Shown here piece by piece: positions 38,224-49,560 of a stretch of DNA of 49,753 nucleotides (position 1 is its first letter; every line of letters begins with the position of its first letter). A model generated the notes under the pieces. The model saw nothing but the letters and a program-made list of their open reading frames with translations, was not told the origin of the DNA and ran no database searches. This stretch comes from Helochares maculicollis. Lineage: Eukaryota; Arthropoda; Insecta; Coleoptera; Hydrophilidae. Location of the stretch: positions 1-49,753 of the forward strand of contig JAWQRO010000191.1 of the NCBI GenBank assembly GCA_033557835.1, in the 5' to 3' direction. Position numbers and translations under genes: made by a program.

Positions 38224-38296
38224 ACTTCTTCTTATATATTGTTTCTATGGCTGCTGCCTTTATCGGAGCTTCATTATTATAAGAGATCAAACATAT
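38224..38296 (-). promoter_or_regulatory. alph: alph 5' UTR segment with two upstream mini-ORFs
   Basis: On the minus strand an acceptor-like site (CTGTTTGTATTTTAG) ends next to 38296, so 38296-38224 is probably the 5' UTR part of the first coding exon. It holds two complete mini-ORFs: ATG at 38294 (MFDLL, stop at 38277) and ATG at 38274 (MKLR, stop at 38260). The second ends 36 bases before the main ATG at 38223. Such uORFs commonly reduce translation of the main frame. The splice site is inferred. Confidence 0.5.
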
Positions 38297-41169
38297 CTAA
38301 AATACAAACAGTAGAGAAAATTAATGTGCGATATTGAATAATAATATTTTATAATTGTTGCTTTTGTTACATAAGTTTATAAAACAATATTTCATTTTGA
38401 AGTATTCAACATGAGAAGTATTGAAAATGATTTACCTCCTTCAACTATATACCACCAAAGTAAATAAATTTGGACAGTCGAGTAAAAATGATAAAACCTG
38501 ATAATAATCTTTTTATAGATAAGATTGATGAAATGAACCACATAAATTTATCGTTAAAACTGGTATCCAATGAAAATTCAGTGCATTAATTTTCCATGTG
38601 TATGAATTGAAAAATGAAAACTAACATTTAATTATTATAAATATTGAAGTTCATTTCTATTTTACTGAACAGAGGTTGGCAAAGTGCAGCAAATGTTCAA
38701 CTTGTATTGCACAATGCTAAATATTTGTGAAATAAGTGATTTAACAAGCAGGATGAAGTAATCGTTATGGTTTACTTTTAGTTTGAATATTGTCAATAAT
38801 CACAGCAAACTAAATTAAGACTTTCTAAATGTTACAATGGAAATTTGAAATCTTGGAAAAATGCCTTTAAAGGTGATTTTTCAAAATTGTAGTTTTTATC
38901 CGTCACAAATTTCAGTTTTAAACTTATAGTTTAAGTGATATATTTATGTGCTACAGTAAAAGCAACACTTTTTATGCTCAATTCTATTTCAGGTTTCAAG
39001 CAGCAATTATTTAACATTTGCATTTGAAGTTTGAAGGCAGCTGAAATATATATTTGAAAGTAAAGTATAAATGTAAGATATAAGTCGGTACATTTCTACT
39101 GATGAATAATAAAGACATAAGTACCTGCAGTCTCTCCACTGAGACTAATACAAATATTTTCCAATTTCTAAATAAGTTATGTCAATAATAGCAGTTTACA
39201 ACTTTAATTTTGACAAATATCAAATTTTGCAATCTGAATGCTTTAGAAAACAAATAAAACAAAATGTGACATTTTTCAATCAGATATCTGTTTCAATGAA
39301 ATGCAGAAATAGAATTAATTCTAAATCCAAATTCGAAAGCAATAATATTTTAATAGAAATTTGTTCAGTAATATGCAGTAATTTGAGCAGTTATTTCAAT
39401 TTTATCTTTTGGGTTTATGTATATAAATACGATATTAACTTACAATAATGAAGTAACCAGAAAATTCATAGACAATTTGATATTCACGAGCAAACAAAAA
39501 TTTCTAAATCAAGCCGTTTATATGTGACATGAATGAGGAGGGTACAAGGAATATCTGTAATTGAGGAAGAGTTTGCGTAATGAAATTCGCTATATCGTAG
39601 GGCTAGAGCTGAAAGCAAGTTTATAAAACCTTTGTATAAGACCACAAGATATTTTAAATTGCTATTTAAAATAAATATAAGGGTATATTAATTATAATAG
39701 ATTTCATTTGTATCTAGATATTCTACAGTACATCTTTGCATACTGGGTATAAATTCCTAGTTTGTTTTTACAATAAATCATATAAATGTGAAAAACCTGC
39801 TTACAAATGTAAAGAAAAAGGAAAACAAGAATTAGCATCATTTCTTGTGCAAACTTACAAAAAAATATACAAGTTAATATCAATTATCAGTATTATACAA
39901 AATTGTATGAAACGATAAATATGGATTTGACATTAGGCATTGCTAGAAAGCATTGAAATTGCAACTTTTCAAAACATTTTTTATTTTTAGGACCATATAA
40001 AATTTTCATGGGACGTTTGCAACATGCTTATAGAATACCAGTAATTTTTCTATTAATAGTTAAAAATAATTGTGGCAGAAAATATTTTTGATATAATTAC
40101 TTAAGCTCGTTCTTGTCTGTGCAAAATGTTAATTCGCATATATAAACTCTGTTTCTAGACTATTTTAATAGGAGTCAGTTAATAATAAAATATAATGTAC
40201 ATTCATTACCAGTTAAAACTTGTTATCACCAAGACTTGTTACTCTAAAGACATAACAACAAAGTTTTCAGGAAAATTTCGAATGACATTTAAAATATATT
40301 CTATGGATTTCAAACTTTATTGTCACTTGTTTATAGTAGTCACTGCAGTAAATGTTATGTTAAAAATGTTCTTAGAAATGACATATTTAGAAATATGACT
40401 AATCCTTTACTAAATAGTTACCAGTTATGATGTTATAATGTAAATGACATGACATAATGAGATACACATTTTAAATCACATAAATCATATATTTAAAATA
40501 AATTTTTAATTCGCGTAAAAAAAATTGTTTCATGTTACTTATTTTAATTTGTTGCAACAAGGTGAATTTTACCATTTGCAGGTATCAAAAGTGGTTTGTG
40601 TTTTAAAATTTCTTTTCGGAAGAGACAAATTAGTCTAATAAGCATAACTTTTTATACTTAAAGTGATAATGAGAATTACAATTATTCTTTTATACTGCTA
40701 AGAGAAAATTTGATGCAAAAATTTAGAAAATTTGGATGATTAGCCATGTACATAATGAAATTTTAGCAGAACTGTAGATGGAATATGTGAAAATAATGGC
40801 TTGTTGATATTATTTACCTAAAACATGTGATTTCGAAATTTGTTGTTTGATAGTAAGAAACTATGTCTTAATAATTACTTGCAATGATTGTTAGTAACTT
40901 ACTATAGATAAAATTTCTGGCATTATGAGAAAAACAAAATGGTATCTTTTTGCAAATCCCTATCGTGTTCCAAACAAATTAGCCTTTAAATAAAAAACTG
41001 TTAACAATTGTCATTTCAGGACTATACGATGGATGGTTGCATTTATTTATTTTGTCCCAAATTTACACACAAAAACATCCTCTGAATTTATGCAACAAAA
41101 TCGCATAAATATGTTGTTGCTCTTTAAAGTCTATGACTGAATGCTCTCGAATCATAACATATTGTGGGC

Positions 41170-41640
41170 ATCACTTTTATCGTTGCATGAACAAATTTAT
41201 TCTTACTAGAATGAGGTCACAACCATTCGATATACGTTCGGAAAGAATATTAAAAGAAATCGGTGGTTCATCTCTTGTGAGTATGGATTTCAAAAACCGA
41301 TTTGGGTCACAACACATGTTTAAAACGAGCTTGCAAACTTCACCAATCGTTGGTTTAGTAGAGCACAAGCAATTCTTGCACTAATCTTACTCATGAGAAA
41401 TGGCTAATGAAAATGCTATGATAATTTGTTGGACAAAGCGATCTTTATATTCAAAAGATTCAAATGACTTCCATTGTTGTAGGGAAGTTTTTGCACATGT
41501 GACACTAACTCATCAACATTGGAGCAAGTTTGAGCCTGTGTTAACCTGGTAGGACAAGCGTTTATGGCCTTTATATTCATGGGATCTTGGGAGAAAGTTC
41601 TTACCGAATAACAAATAAATAAATGATAACATACCATTCA
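41170..41640 (+). mobile_element. Possible Tc1-like transposase remnant
   Basis: Weak plus-strand similarity across frames to the order of a Tc1-type transposase: RMRSQPFDIRSERILKEIG (as in the R-NPF...EI--EL segment), a later GLVEHKQFLH (as in GL--R---KP-L), THEKWLMKMLW (as in EH--W----W), and VGQAFMAFIFMGSWEKVL (as in V-VWG-FS--G-G-L). Stops and frameshifts are many and no TIR was found. Recognition is by pattern only and could be wrong. Confidence 0.4.
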
Positions 41641-42393
41641 ATCCGGTATTGCTTAACTTTTTTAGTTTTGAACAGAGACTAGTTCATTCACAATAAACAT
41701 TACAAATTTGCAATTTACAATAAAAGTCTATATTGCTTTCTGAGAATAATTTAGTATCTTAATTTGCATGAATAGTTTAGTATCTTAAATTGTACGAGCA
41801 TTTTTAAGAAAATGAAATGAAAATAATACTTATCACAAAGTAACTATTTACTCGCATCATTGTTTCGGTCTTTTAATAGCAGATTTTGGAAGGAAAAATC
41901 GCACAGTAGTGATATAAATGAAAAATTAGTTCTCTAACAATTCGGTCTCGCATACTACAGTTTTATATGATAAAATGACTACAATCATAGAGTGATTTTA
42001 GAAGATAGGTGTTTTTCGGTTATGACATTGCTAATAATAGCCATCGAGAAATATTTTGCTTAAGCATCGTTAACAGAGACATGGAAAGGAATCATTTTCT
42101 AATTACACCCTACTTCAAAAGTAATTTTACAGATTATTATACTCGACACAAAGCAACTTTAGTCCTACAGATGTAAACGGTAAGTTACAAAACATGATAA
42201 TTACTTCGAATATAATACTAAATCAATGACAATATATCTTTTGTGTTTTTAATTACATTGGGAACAATTCATACTTCTATTTGAACATATAGATTTTTGA
42301 ATTACAACAAATTATTGTACTCATTGTGACATTTTTGTGTACTATTGCACAATGTTACGAAAATATTTGGATAAATGTGAATCTCTTATTGAC

Positions 42394-42429
42394 ACAGCCT
42401 GTGTGTGTGCATGTTGTTACACAGGTTGT
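42394..42429. repeat. Short hairpin
   Basis: ACAGCCTGTGT (42394-42404) and ACACAGGTTGT (42419-42429) pair over 11 positions with one G-T wobble, around a 14-base GT-rich loop. The stem is too short for a microRNA precursor. It may be chance in a GT-rich tract. Confidence 0.3.
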
Positions 42430-43052
42430 ATAAATAATAGTTTTTGAAATTTAAGGCGGTGTGTTTTTGTTTGAATTTTCTATCATAATCCGAAACCGAT
42501 ATATTAATGTATAGCACATGTTGAGAATCATTAAATGACGAACCTATAAAAGACGAAATAAAATAAGACTTGCAGAAGAAACAAAATTATAACTATGCAA
42601 ACAAGTTTCACTAGTATTGGAAAAATTAATAGGGTACTAAATTTCAACCACAGCAGCTACCGTTCGATTTTTAATTTAAGTTGATATTTTTTATTTGTAA
42701 TTATTGTACTATTTATGTACATCGATATTAAACAAATTTGAAGTCCTTACGTTGCCAATGAACATTCTTTAATTGTAATATAGCAAATATTCATATGATA
42801 ATAAATTATTTTGTAACTATTCTTTGCGAAATATTTTCCATAAACATAGGAAAGCTAATTTAGTAGCTCTCAACTCTGTTTATTTATTTGAATTTAACAT
42901 GATAATACAGTAAGCATATTGTTTTGTGAATTATTTTTGTATGTTTTTAAGTAATCTGGTTCACTTATGTTTTTATTAAACGAAATGATATTTTGCAAAA
43001 TGATTTTAGTAATAATGCTATTTTCAGTGTTAAATTTAAATAGGAAATGTGC

Positions 43053-44073
43053 TAAGTTGCTCAATGAGTTTTGGGGTCGATAAGAAAGGGCGTTGCTACT
43101 AGCATATATTTTTTGTAACGGTACACTCTTCAAATCAATGTATGTGAAGTGTCGTGAATCTTCATTTGTTGTTTACAAGGTATTTAGTATCGACGTGACG
43201 GAGTAATTTTTTTAATGGAAAAAGTCAAGTATCATGCATTGATCGAATTTTAATTTTGGGAAGGTTTAAAAGCAAAGGAAATTTATGAACGAATGTTAGA
43301 AGTGTGTAAGGACTCTTCGCCTTCAATTAGTATAGTAGAAAGATGGGTTGCTGAATTTAATAGTGGTCATACAAGCCTTGAAGGCGATCCACGTCAAGGA
43401 CGTCCAACAACAGAAATTGTAGGAAAAATACAGAATGTATTGGAAAATCGAGTGATTGAAAGAGATTTAGCCTTACAGTAGGCATTTCATTGGGCAGTGT
43501 AAGCAATATTTTGACTGAAGTATTGGGTGTTAGAAAGCTGAGTGTACAATGGGTGCCAGATTCGCTAGCAATGGAACAAAAACACATTCGAATGTGGCTT
43601 TTTCAGGATCATTTAGAGCATTTTCGGAAGGATTAAGTCAATTTTTTGCAACGAATCTTCACTATGGATGAGACTTGGGTCAATCATCATGATCTTGTAT
43701 CAAAACAAAAGGCTAAAGAGTGGTGTCAACCTGATTCTTAGGCTCCGAAACAAGTCTGTGTCCAGAAATCGATCAAAAAGGTGTTGGCTTCAGTTGGAGA
43801 CACGAAAGGAATTTTGTTTGTGTATTACTTGCAAACTGGCAAAAAAAAATCTGAATATTATTGCAACCTTTTAGACCAGTTGAAGTCATAACAATCATGG
43901 AAGCGTATTTTGCAGTCCTTCCAGATTCTCACTTCAGGGAGGGATTCATAAATTGGAATCTCGTTGGAATGAAAGTTTATTGATGTTCAGAGAAACTATA
44001 CTCAATAATAAAGTGTATTTTAATCTATAATATTGTGTTTTTTTATCGAATCGCAAATTTATTCGGCAATCTA
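43053..44073 (+). mobile_element. Mariner remnant M5 (family B) with both ends
   Basis: Left TIR TAAGTTGCTCAATGAGTTTT (43053), then GGGGTCGATAAGAAA; reverse-complemented right end TAGATTGCCGAATAAATTTG, then CGATTCGATAAAAAAA, closing at 44073. Plus-strand traces: MEKVKYHALIEF (43215), a good helical stretch KAKEIYERMLEVCKDSSPSI and VERWVAEFNSGHTSLEGDPR (43271-43395), ITMDETW-like sequence (43660), QNKRLKSGV/KQKAKEWCQP region, and GIHKLESRWNESL near 43945. The segment with the second and third catalytic Asp is deleted after about 43880 (LLDQL). Antisense to alph if the remote first exon is right. Confidence 0.9.
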
Positions 44074-45632
44074 GCATATAAAAAGGTCTTAAAATCAATA
44101 AAAAATGATGGAATCGAAAGGACAATCGTATTATTTTTATAATTCGATGCATCTGAGGAATGTAGAACTTGGGAATTGGAGTTGTTCATTAAAGTGTTGA
44201 GAATGTTTCACCGAGAGGAAGAATTCTAAAGTATCAGCGATGACTATGTAAACATTCTTACTGAGAAAATAAAGGCATTAGATTTGCATGCCTGTAACGT
44301 TTTATGCTGATAAAAGATATATGTTTTAAGTGAACATGATTTTTGGGAGAGGAAACGATATTAATTTATTTGTTGTTAAATTATGAAATGAAAACCAGGC
44401 TTGCATTCAATTGGGGTCATATCTTGTATAATTGTTTGTTAGTGCTTGTATTTTTTGATATTCTTAGATACTTTCAATTCTGGCCAAAGGACATTTAAGT
44501 AGATATTCTTTTGATTAAAGTATTTTGTACTTTTTTTTTGAACTTTATGAAATATGATTAGCAACAGTCTATTATCGACAGAGAATTATTTTTCTATGTT
44601 CATACAAAAATTGTACCTTAAACAGTTATTTTCAAATAGAAAATATAGTTTGGTATGCAATTTATTATATAATCATCTGTCTTGTAGCAAAAGGAAGTCA
44701 TTTACGATTGTTGTTCGCAACCTGCTTAGATTCGTATACAAGAAATTCTAAAACGATAGGAAAGTTTAGTGTGAAAATTGTTGATTCAAAGCTTTCTGAT
44801 TCTATTTTATAACAATTGTTTAGATATCATGACAAAATTGAACTTCAAGATTTTGATAGATCTGTATTGATTTTGACGCAAGATAAATGTTATCCTTTCC
44901 CCAAAATGTTGTTATACATGGTTTATCACGTTAGTTCCAAATTAGCCAAATTGTGATTCAACGGGCAAAAAATGTTATAGTTAAATCTTCATATTGCATT
45001 AATATATTTATTTTTATAGCATACTTTAACTAGTATTATACATATTAATGGTATAAAACACTTTCAAGTGGCTTAAGAAGTTTAGTAATTTTTTAGTCAT
45101 GCATAATTGTTATAAAACAAAAATGGAAAAGAAAGCAATTAACATCTTCAACCAGCAACTGATGTTTTAAACCATTTATTTGTTGGTACCTTTTACTGTT
45201 GCATTTACATGATAAAACTGATGTCAACGCATGAAGACCTATGAAAATTCTCAAATATGTTTTTAAACAAGAGAACATTTAATTTGTAGTAAGAAGTGAG
45301 ATGGCGCATTGATCAGAGGTAGCAAAACGAATGAACAAGATATAATTAACAATAAAACATTATGTGTGTATCCTTAGAGCAATAGATATTTGAATCGTTA
45401 TATCTTTATGTCATCAGCATTCAACTTGGCCCATCCAAACTCGAAAATTATAGAAGTCCGAATGTATTATAATTCAATTGACGAATAAGAATGTAAATAG
45501 CAACATCTCCTTAGCAATCGTCTAGTTTCTGGGCAATGTCTATTAGTTGTTTTGCATTTATTATAATAAAAAAATAAGCAATAGTTTACGAACACAACTT
45601 TCTGTGAGAAACCAACATTTATTGAATTTAGG

Positions 45633-45640
45633 TATATAAA
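45633..45640 (+). promoter_or_regulatory. Isolated TATA-box-like site
   Basis: TATATAAA is followed by AGTGGCGCCGAG, a GC-rich patch that is unusual in this AT-rich area. A start would be expected near 45662-45668. No gene begins nearby, so this may be chance or an old mobile-element promoter. Confidence 0.2.
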
Positions 45641-46342
45641 AGTGGCGCCGAGAAAGCAAATTATCTATTAGACAGAGGGAGTTCTGAAATGTTACAAATA
45701 TACAATACCATTGAGTTTCTGGGCTGCATATTAATAGGTTAACATATATAACACAATATTAGCGAACACCATAACCTAAATCTGCATAATTACAATTAGC
45801 CATTGCTGTTTTAATAATTTTACCACAATTACGTTCCTAAATTGATAATACTCGTTCGTAGATATAAATCGTTATCTTATAAAATATATCAGAAGCATGC
45901 ATTTGGAAATCTTAATGTTTATAACTAATTGCATGTCTTTAAATTAACAGAAAAACGTTGTCCAACACGGTGAATTCGTTCTCTGGCTGGATACTTAACA
46001 TTACAAAATATGGTAAGAAATTCACTTGAATTTTAAACTTTAACCAATTTGTGAAGCACAAGGTTTTTCTTGTCAGTTAAATAGACCATGAATCATTTTC
46101 CTATAAAGTGTAAATAAATTAAGTGTTTCTTAGTTCTAATAACGAATGTACAACAAGTTATACTAACCACATGGAGACCAAACGCGCGCTTTAACGCCCT
46201 TTTAAGGCAGAGGGCCACATCTAAAGGCAATATTTATAGAAAATACAAATAGATCTGTTTACTTGAAATTTTGACATTGGAAAAGAGTCAAAAGTAACCT
46301 TTCGCGCAATAAGGGAAATAATGGGTATATTCAAAAACTCAC

Positions 46343-46503
46343 CTTAATACTATTTAGTGATAGAAATTTCCTTTATATAATACGGGCATATCAGTTTTTA
46401 ATAATAAACATACAACAATAAATGTAAAAATGGCGGATTTAAAATACGTTACGCGTGCGCCTTCCTAAAAATAGACAGTGAAATGACGTAATGTTCGGCC
46501 AAT
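46343..46503 (-). promoter_or_regulatory. alph: Candidate promoter and non-coding first exon of alph
   Basis: In the minus direction the region shows ATTGGCC (a CCAAT box, 46503-46497), TTACGTCA (a CRE-like site, 46491-46484), a CpG-bearing patch GGCGCACGCGTAACG (about 46465-46447), CCGCCATTTT (46436-46427, a YY1-type element) and then AAG|GTGAGT, a strong splice donor, at 46343/46342. This is the arrangement of a housekeeping promoter plus non-coding exon 1 pointing to alph, whose ATG lies 8 kb away behind a good acceptor. The YY1-type motif reads better on the plus strand, so divergent transcription is also possible. Confidence 0.4.
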
Positions 46504-47585
46504 GAATATTTTTCAGCTGTTCAACGGTTCTGGACGCGTTCACAAATTTATGCTTCGGATATTAATGACAAAACAGATTATGGGGGTAGAAATGCTGATA
46601 ATCTCTTGGGATAGTAAACATTTAGTAATATTTTCAGCCATTCAAAAAAAAACGCAATGATTTTATTCTGCAAGATTTTATAAATAAAGTATCAACTTTA
46701 ATCTTAGGCTTAATAAAATTTGGTCTGTTACTTCTGACAAATTTGAGTTGTTGATGGATTTTATCAGTACTACAAAAACATCGCTTAGGCAGTGTTAGCT
46801 GTACATGATTGTATTTGGTTTCTATATTAAGAATCGCTAGATTCCCCTTTATTCGTAATGTTTGGACTATAAAGTAATTATTGATTACTTCTCATGTTCC
46901 ATCATTATTACCCAATTATGTTTTATACTGAAGTTGCATAATATTGCAAAGAAAGAATAACACTTGTGCATAGAATTTAGGAACTCAACCCAGCTTAAGT
47001 TAGTAGTAGGGATTTTGTCGAGCAGTTGGCTTCACTTCTCAGCGGCAATTTTGTAAACCGCCAGCCATTTGAAAATCGGTGCATATATTCCTGGGCGGTA
47101 TTCAATAAATAAGGCATATCCAACGTTGCTTAGGCCGCATAGAAATGCAGGATAAAAATATTTGAAGAACAATGTTTTGAAAATTAATAAATATGCAATC
47201 GTTAGATTGCCAAATGAAAGAATTAATACAGGTAAGAGTCTCAAAACATTTCGATTTCAGGCGAACCATTTTATTTTAAGAGCATTTTATTATAAATCAT
47301 AACACATTTTCGGATGTATGGTGCCAACACAATCCTGATTATTATTTAATACAGCAATTTCTAATTTGAGAAACATTGATGTCCGAAGTCCTTATTTCAG
47401 TGTACATAATACTGATCCTAATGTATCATTCTTAGTAAAATCAATAAATTCTCTTTAAATTACTGCCAATACCATTAATATTCAAAGAAATAGTTTCTTT
47501 GGTTAGGTTGAAATCGTTCAAGCAGCGATGTAGGCAACCCAATAGCCTAAATAGAAAATATTGAAAAATCAAAGAATTTTTTTTG
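46504..47585. other. Intergenic, nothing recognised
   Basis: This is AT-rich sequence. A 70-codon hydrophobic frame on the minus strand (47032-47244) has no family resemblance and no supporting signals. Confidence 0.4.
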
Positions 47586-47589
47586 CATC

Positions 47590-48640
47590 TCTTGTTCTGA
47601 CGGGAAAGTTCTGTCGTGTTTTATGGGTAATTATATCTATGAGATCAAAACAAGCACATAGAATGACCAATGCGGAATCTTGTTATTTAGTGTACCTTTT
47701 GTAGCATTTGTGAATTCGTTTTTATCAAATAGTTGTGAAATACAGAGCGAATTTGATGGCTGTGTGTACAATGCATTTAAGATGTTCTTTATAGTATGAG
47801 ATTTAGAAAGGAAGCAACGCACTTATTGGTCATAAAAACTTAAGTAATTTGTTAGGAAGTAAAGTTGGAAATTTTCGTTGGCTAAAGATAGTTTGCTGTA
47901 TTTAATTTCAAAGATTTCAACCGCGAGCAAGATCGTTGATGTAGGCAGCAATTCCAGGTACATAATAATATTTTGAGGCTCACATGGGAGAGTAATCCAT
48001 ATGAAGTCACTAAAACAATTGCAAAGAAACTCGGCATTCATCATGGGGCTCCCGAGGGTTACATCAAACATCTTGGGTTTGTCTTGCGGCAGAGAATTAG
48101 GGTTCTGCACAATTTAACTCAAATACAATGTTAGTAGCAGTTCTACATCAGGTAATGCTCTGTCTGCAGTGGAATTGAAAGCATGGAGGGCTCTACGAGG
48201 CACTTAAACAAGGTAAATCGTCAATGTGAACATCTATTGGGAGCAGCTTGATAAATTGAATACAGTTATCATGAAAAAGGTGCCAGTGTTAGCAAACAGA
48301 AAAGAATACTGTCTCATCATCATGGTGGCGATACAAAAGTAGACTGAGCTTGAACGGCAAGTTCTTAGTTATCTTTCCATTATTCATTTGAGTAAGCCCC
48401 ATCGTATCTATATCGATCAGAGTTATCAGACAGGAAAAATATTTATTTCTTTCGAAACTGCCTGTATAACATTTGTTGAGTATTTTGGGCCCAAGAATTA
48501 GAATTTCTACGCTTTGGGAATAGACAAGCTGCTGGAACGGTAGTAACGAGTGGTTGCAAAGAATGGTCATTAAACGTAGTTAAAACTGATTCAAATGTTT
48601 GTTTTAAAATAGCAGCGACCTTTCGTGCCAAACGAAGAGA
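47590..48640 (+). mobile_element. Degenerate mariner remnant M10 (family E-like)
   Basis: The best-supported part is 47980-48560. Plus-strand traces, with shifts: ESNPYEVTKTIAKKLGIHH (about 47990-48045, helix-turn-helix), IKHLGFVLRQRIRVLHNLTQ (48061-48120), LYEALKQGKS (shortened core, about 48190-48215), NVNIYWEQLDKLNTVIMKKV then PVLANRK (48228-48300), and C-terminal GPKN-NFYALGIDKLLERW (about 48485-48540). The centre with the first catalytic Asp is deleted and the HHDN motif is broken (HHHGGD). A possible left TIR is TTGTTCTGACGGGAAAGTTC at about 47593, similar to the end of M9. Antisense frames here are shadows. Confidence 0.8.
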
Positions 48641-49250
48641 AGAACGGCTCTCTTGTAATAACTGCACTTTAACTATTAGAAATTAAGCATATTTGTGTAC
48701 ATTGTACAGTTGGAATATATGTCAAATTGTATACGTACTCTTTTTGTCAATTAAACTATCAAACATTCTGAAAAACTACTCTTCCTTTATATTTTGGAGT
48801 TTATTTGGATTTTTCTAGCCACGTATCAATGTTTTATCTGGTTCAAACATTGTTTTAATCCTAAAAGTGAACTTTTCTTCTAAGGCGTTTTTACTAAAGC
48901 TTCTTCCTTTTTTTGGGCATGTATATTCCTTTAAACTCGTATTAGATAAAATTAATGATGGCTATTATTAAATTTATAGTCAGATTTTTCTAATTTTAAT
49001 ATGTCATGACAACACATTAAAATTATATACCTCAGACTTTCAATAAAATAGTCGTTAAATGCTTTGGCAATGATATTAATCTATTTTAATGCAATTTATT
49101 TAACTGTTGATAGAAACAAGTGAAAACTTGATGACATGTCAAGATTTTCAACATCTTGAAAATTAACTTTAATTAAGTTAGCAATTTTTTGTTTCACTAA
49201 ATACCAATATAGCAGCGAGGATTGTTCGAAAAATTCTTGGGCTTGCAAAG
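48641..49250. other. Intergenic, nothing recognised
   Basis: This is AT-rich sequence with no open frame, splice pattern or repeat that I can support. Confidence 0.4.
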
Positions 49251-49254
49251 AAGA

Positions 49255-49495
49255 CAATATTTTCTAGATTTTAAAGATATATTTTCCGAAATAATCTACT
49301 TACAGTTTTGACCAATGATTTTTCAGGTTTTTCATAGCGTCAGAATAATTCCATTTTTATCAAGCTCTTAAAAATACGTTATTGTCGCACATTTGACATT
49401 TGAAGCAAATCTTTGTTGAGCGAGCCATTTCTTTACGTTTGGGAAGAAAAAGTAATCAGCAGGTGCCAATTACGTCGAAGCCGAGGGAACCACTT
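49255..49495 (-). mobile_element. Mariner C-terminal fragment M11
   Basis: On the minus strand, 49475-49390 reads LAPADYFFFPNVKKWLAQQR FASNVK, the segment holding the third catalytic Asp (SPDLAPADFF type), preceded by a degenerate VVPSAST region. Towards 49270 it ends in KNLKNHWSKL-VDYFGKYI, matching the usual K-HW-KCI---GDYFE C-terminus. Upstream parts and TIRs are not visible. It belongs to a different lineage from neighbouring M9. Confidence 0.75.
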
Positions 49496-49560
49496 TAAAG
49501 TGTAGGCCCAATATAGGGGCGAGAAAGATTATTTATATTGATTTATTTAGTACTGCAGTG

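Larger units (their letters stand above)
38297..46342 (-). other. Inferred alph 5' intron
   Basis: These are about 8 kb of AT-rich DNA between the acceptor at 38297 and a strong donor at 46342 (AAG|GTGAGT on the minus strand). Apart from mariner M5, a Tc1-like remnant, a short hairpin and a TATA-like site, all listed, I see no genes; open frames are below 90 codons and compositionally random. If the inferred first exon is wrong, this is simply the upstream intergenic region. Confidence 0.4.

Noticed and set aside
37514..38314. Several open frames of 60-81 codons on both strands over the first alph exon
   Set aside because: They overlap a conserved phosphatase exon whose catalytic motifs read in one minus-strand frame; the others are shadows.
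42394..42429. A microRNA precursor at the short hairpin
   Set aside because: The stem is only 11 bp, far shorter than a microRNA precursor.
47032..47244. A 70-codon hydrophobic minus-strand frame that could be a membrane protein
   Set aside because: Hydrophobic frames are common by chance in AT-rich DNA; there is no conserved motif, splice site or promoter nearby.
47823..48667. Minus-strand frames of 74-95 codons
   Set aside because: The plus strand here shows colinear mariner transposase traces; the minus frames are antisense shadows.
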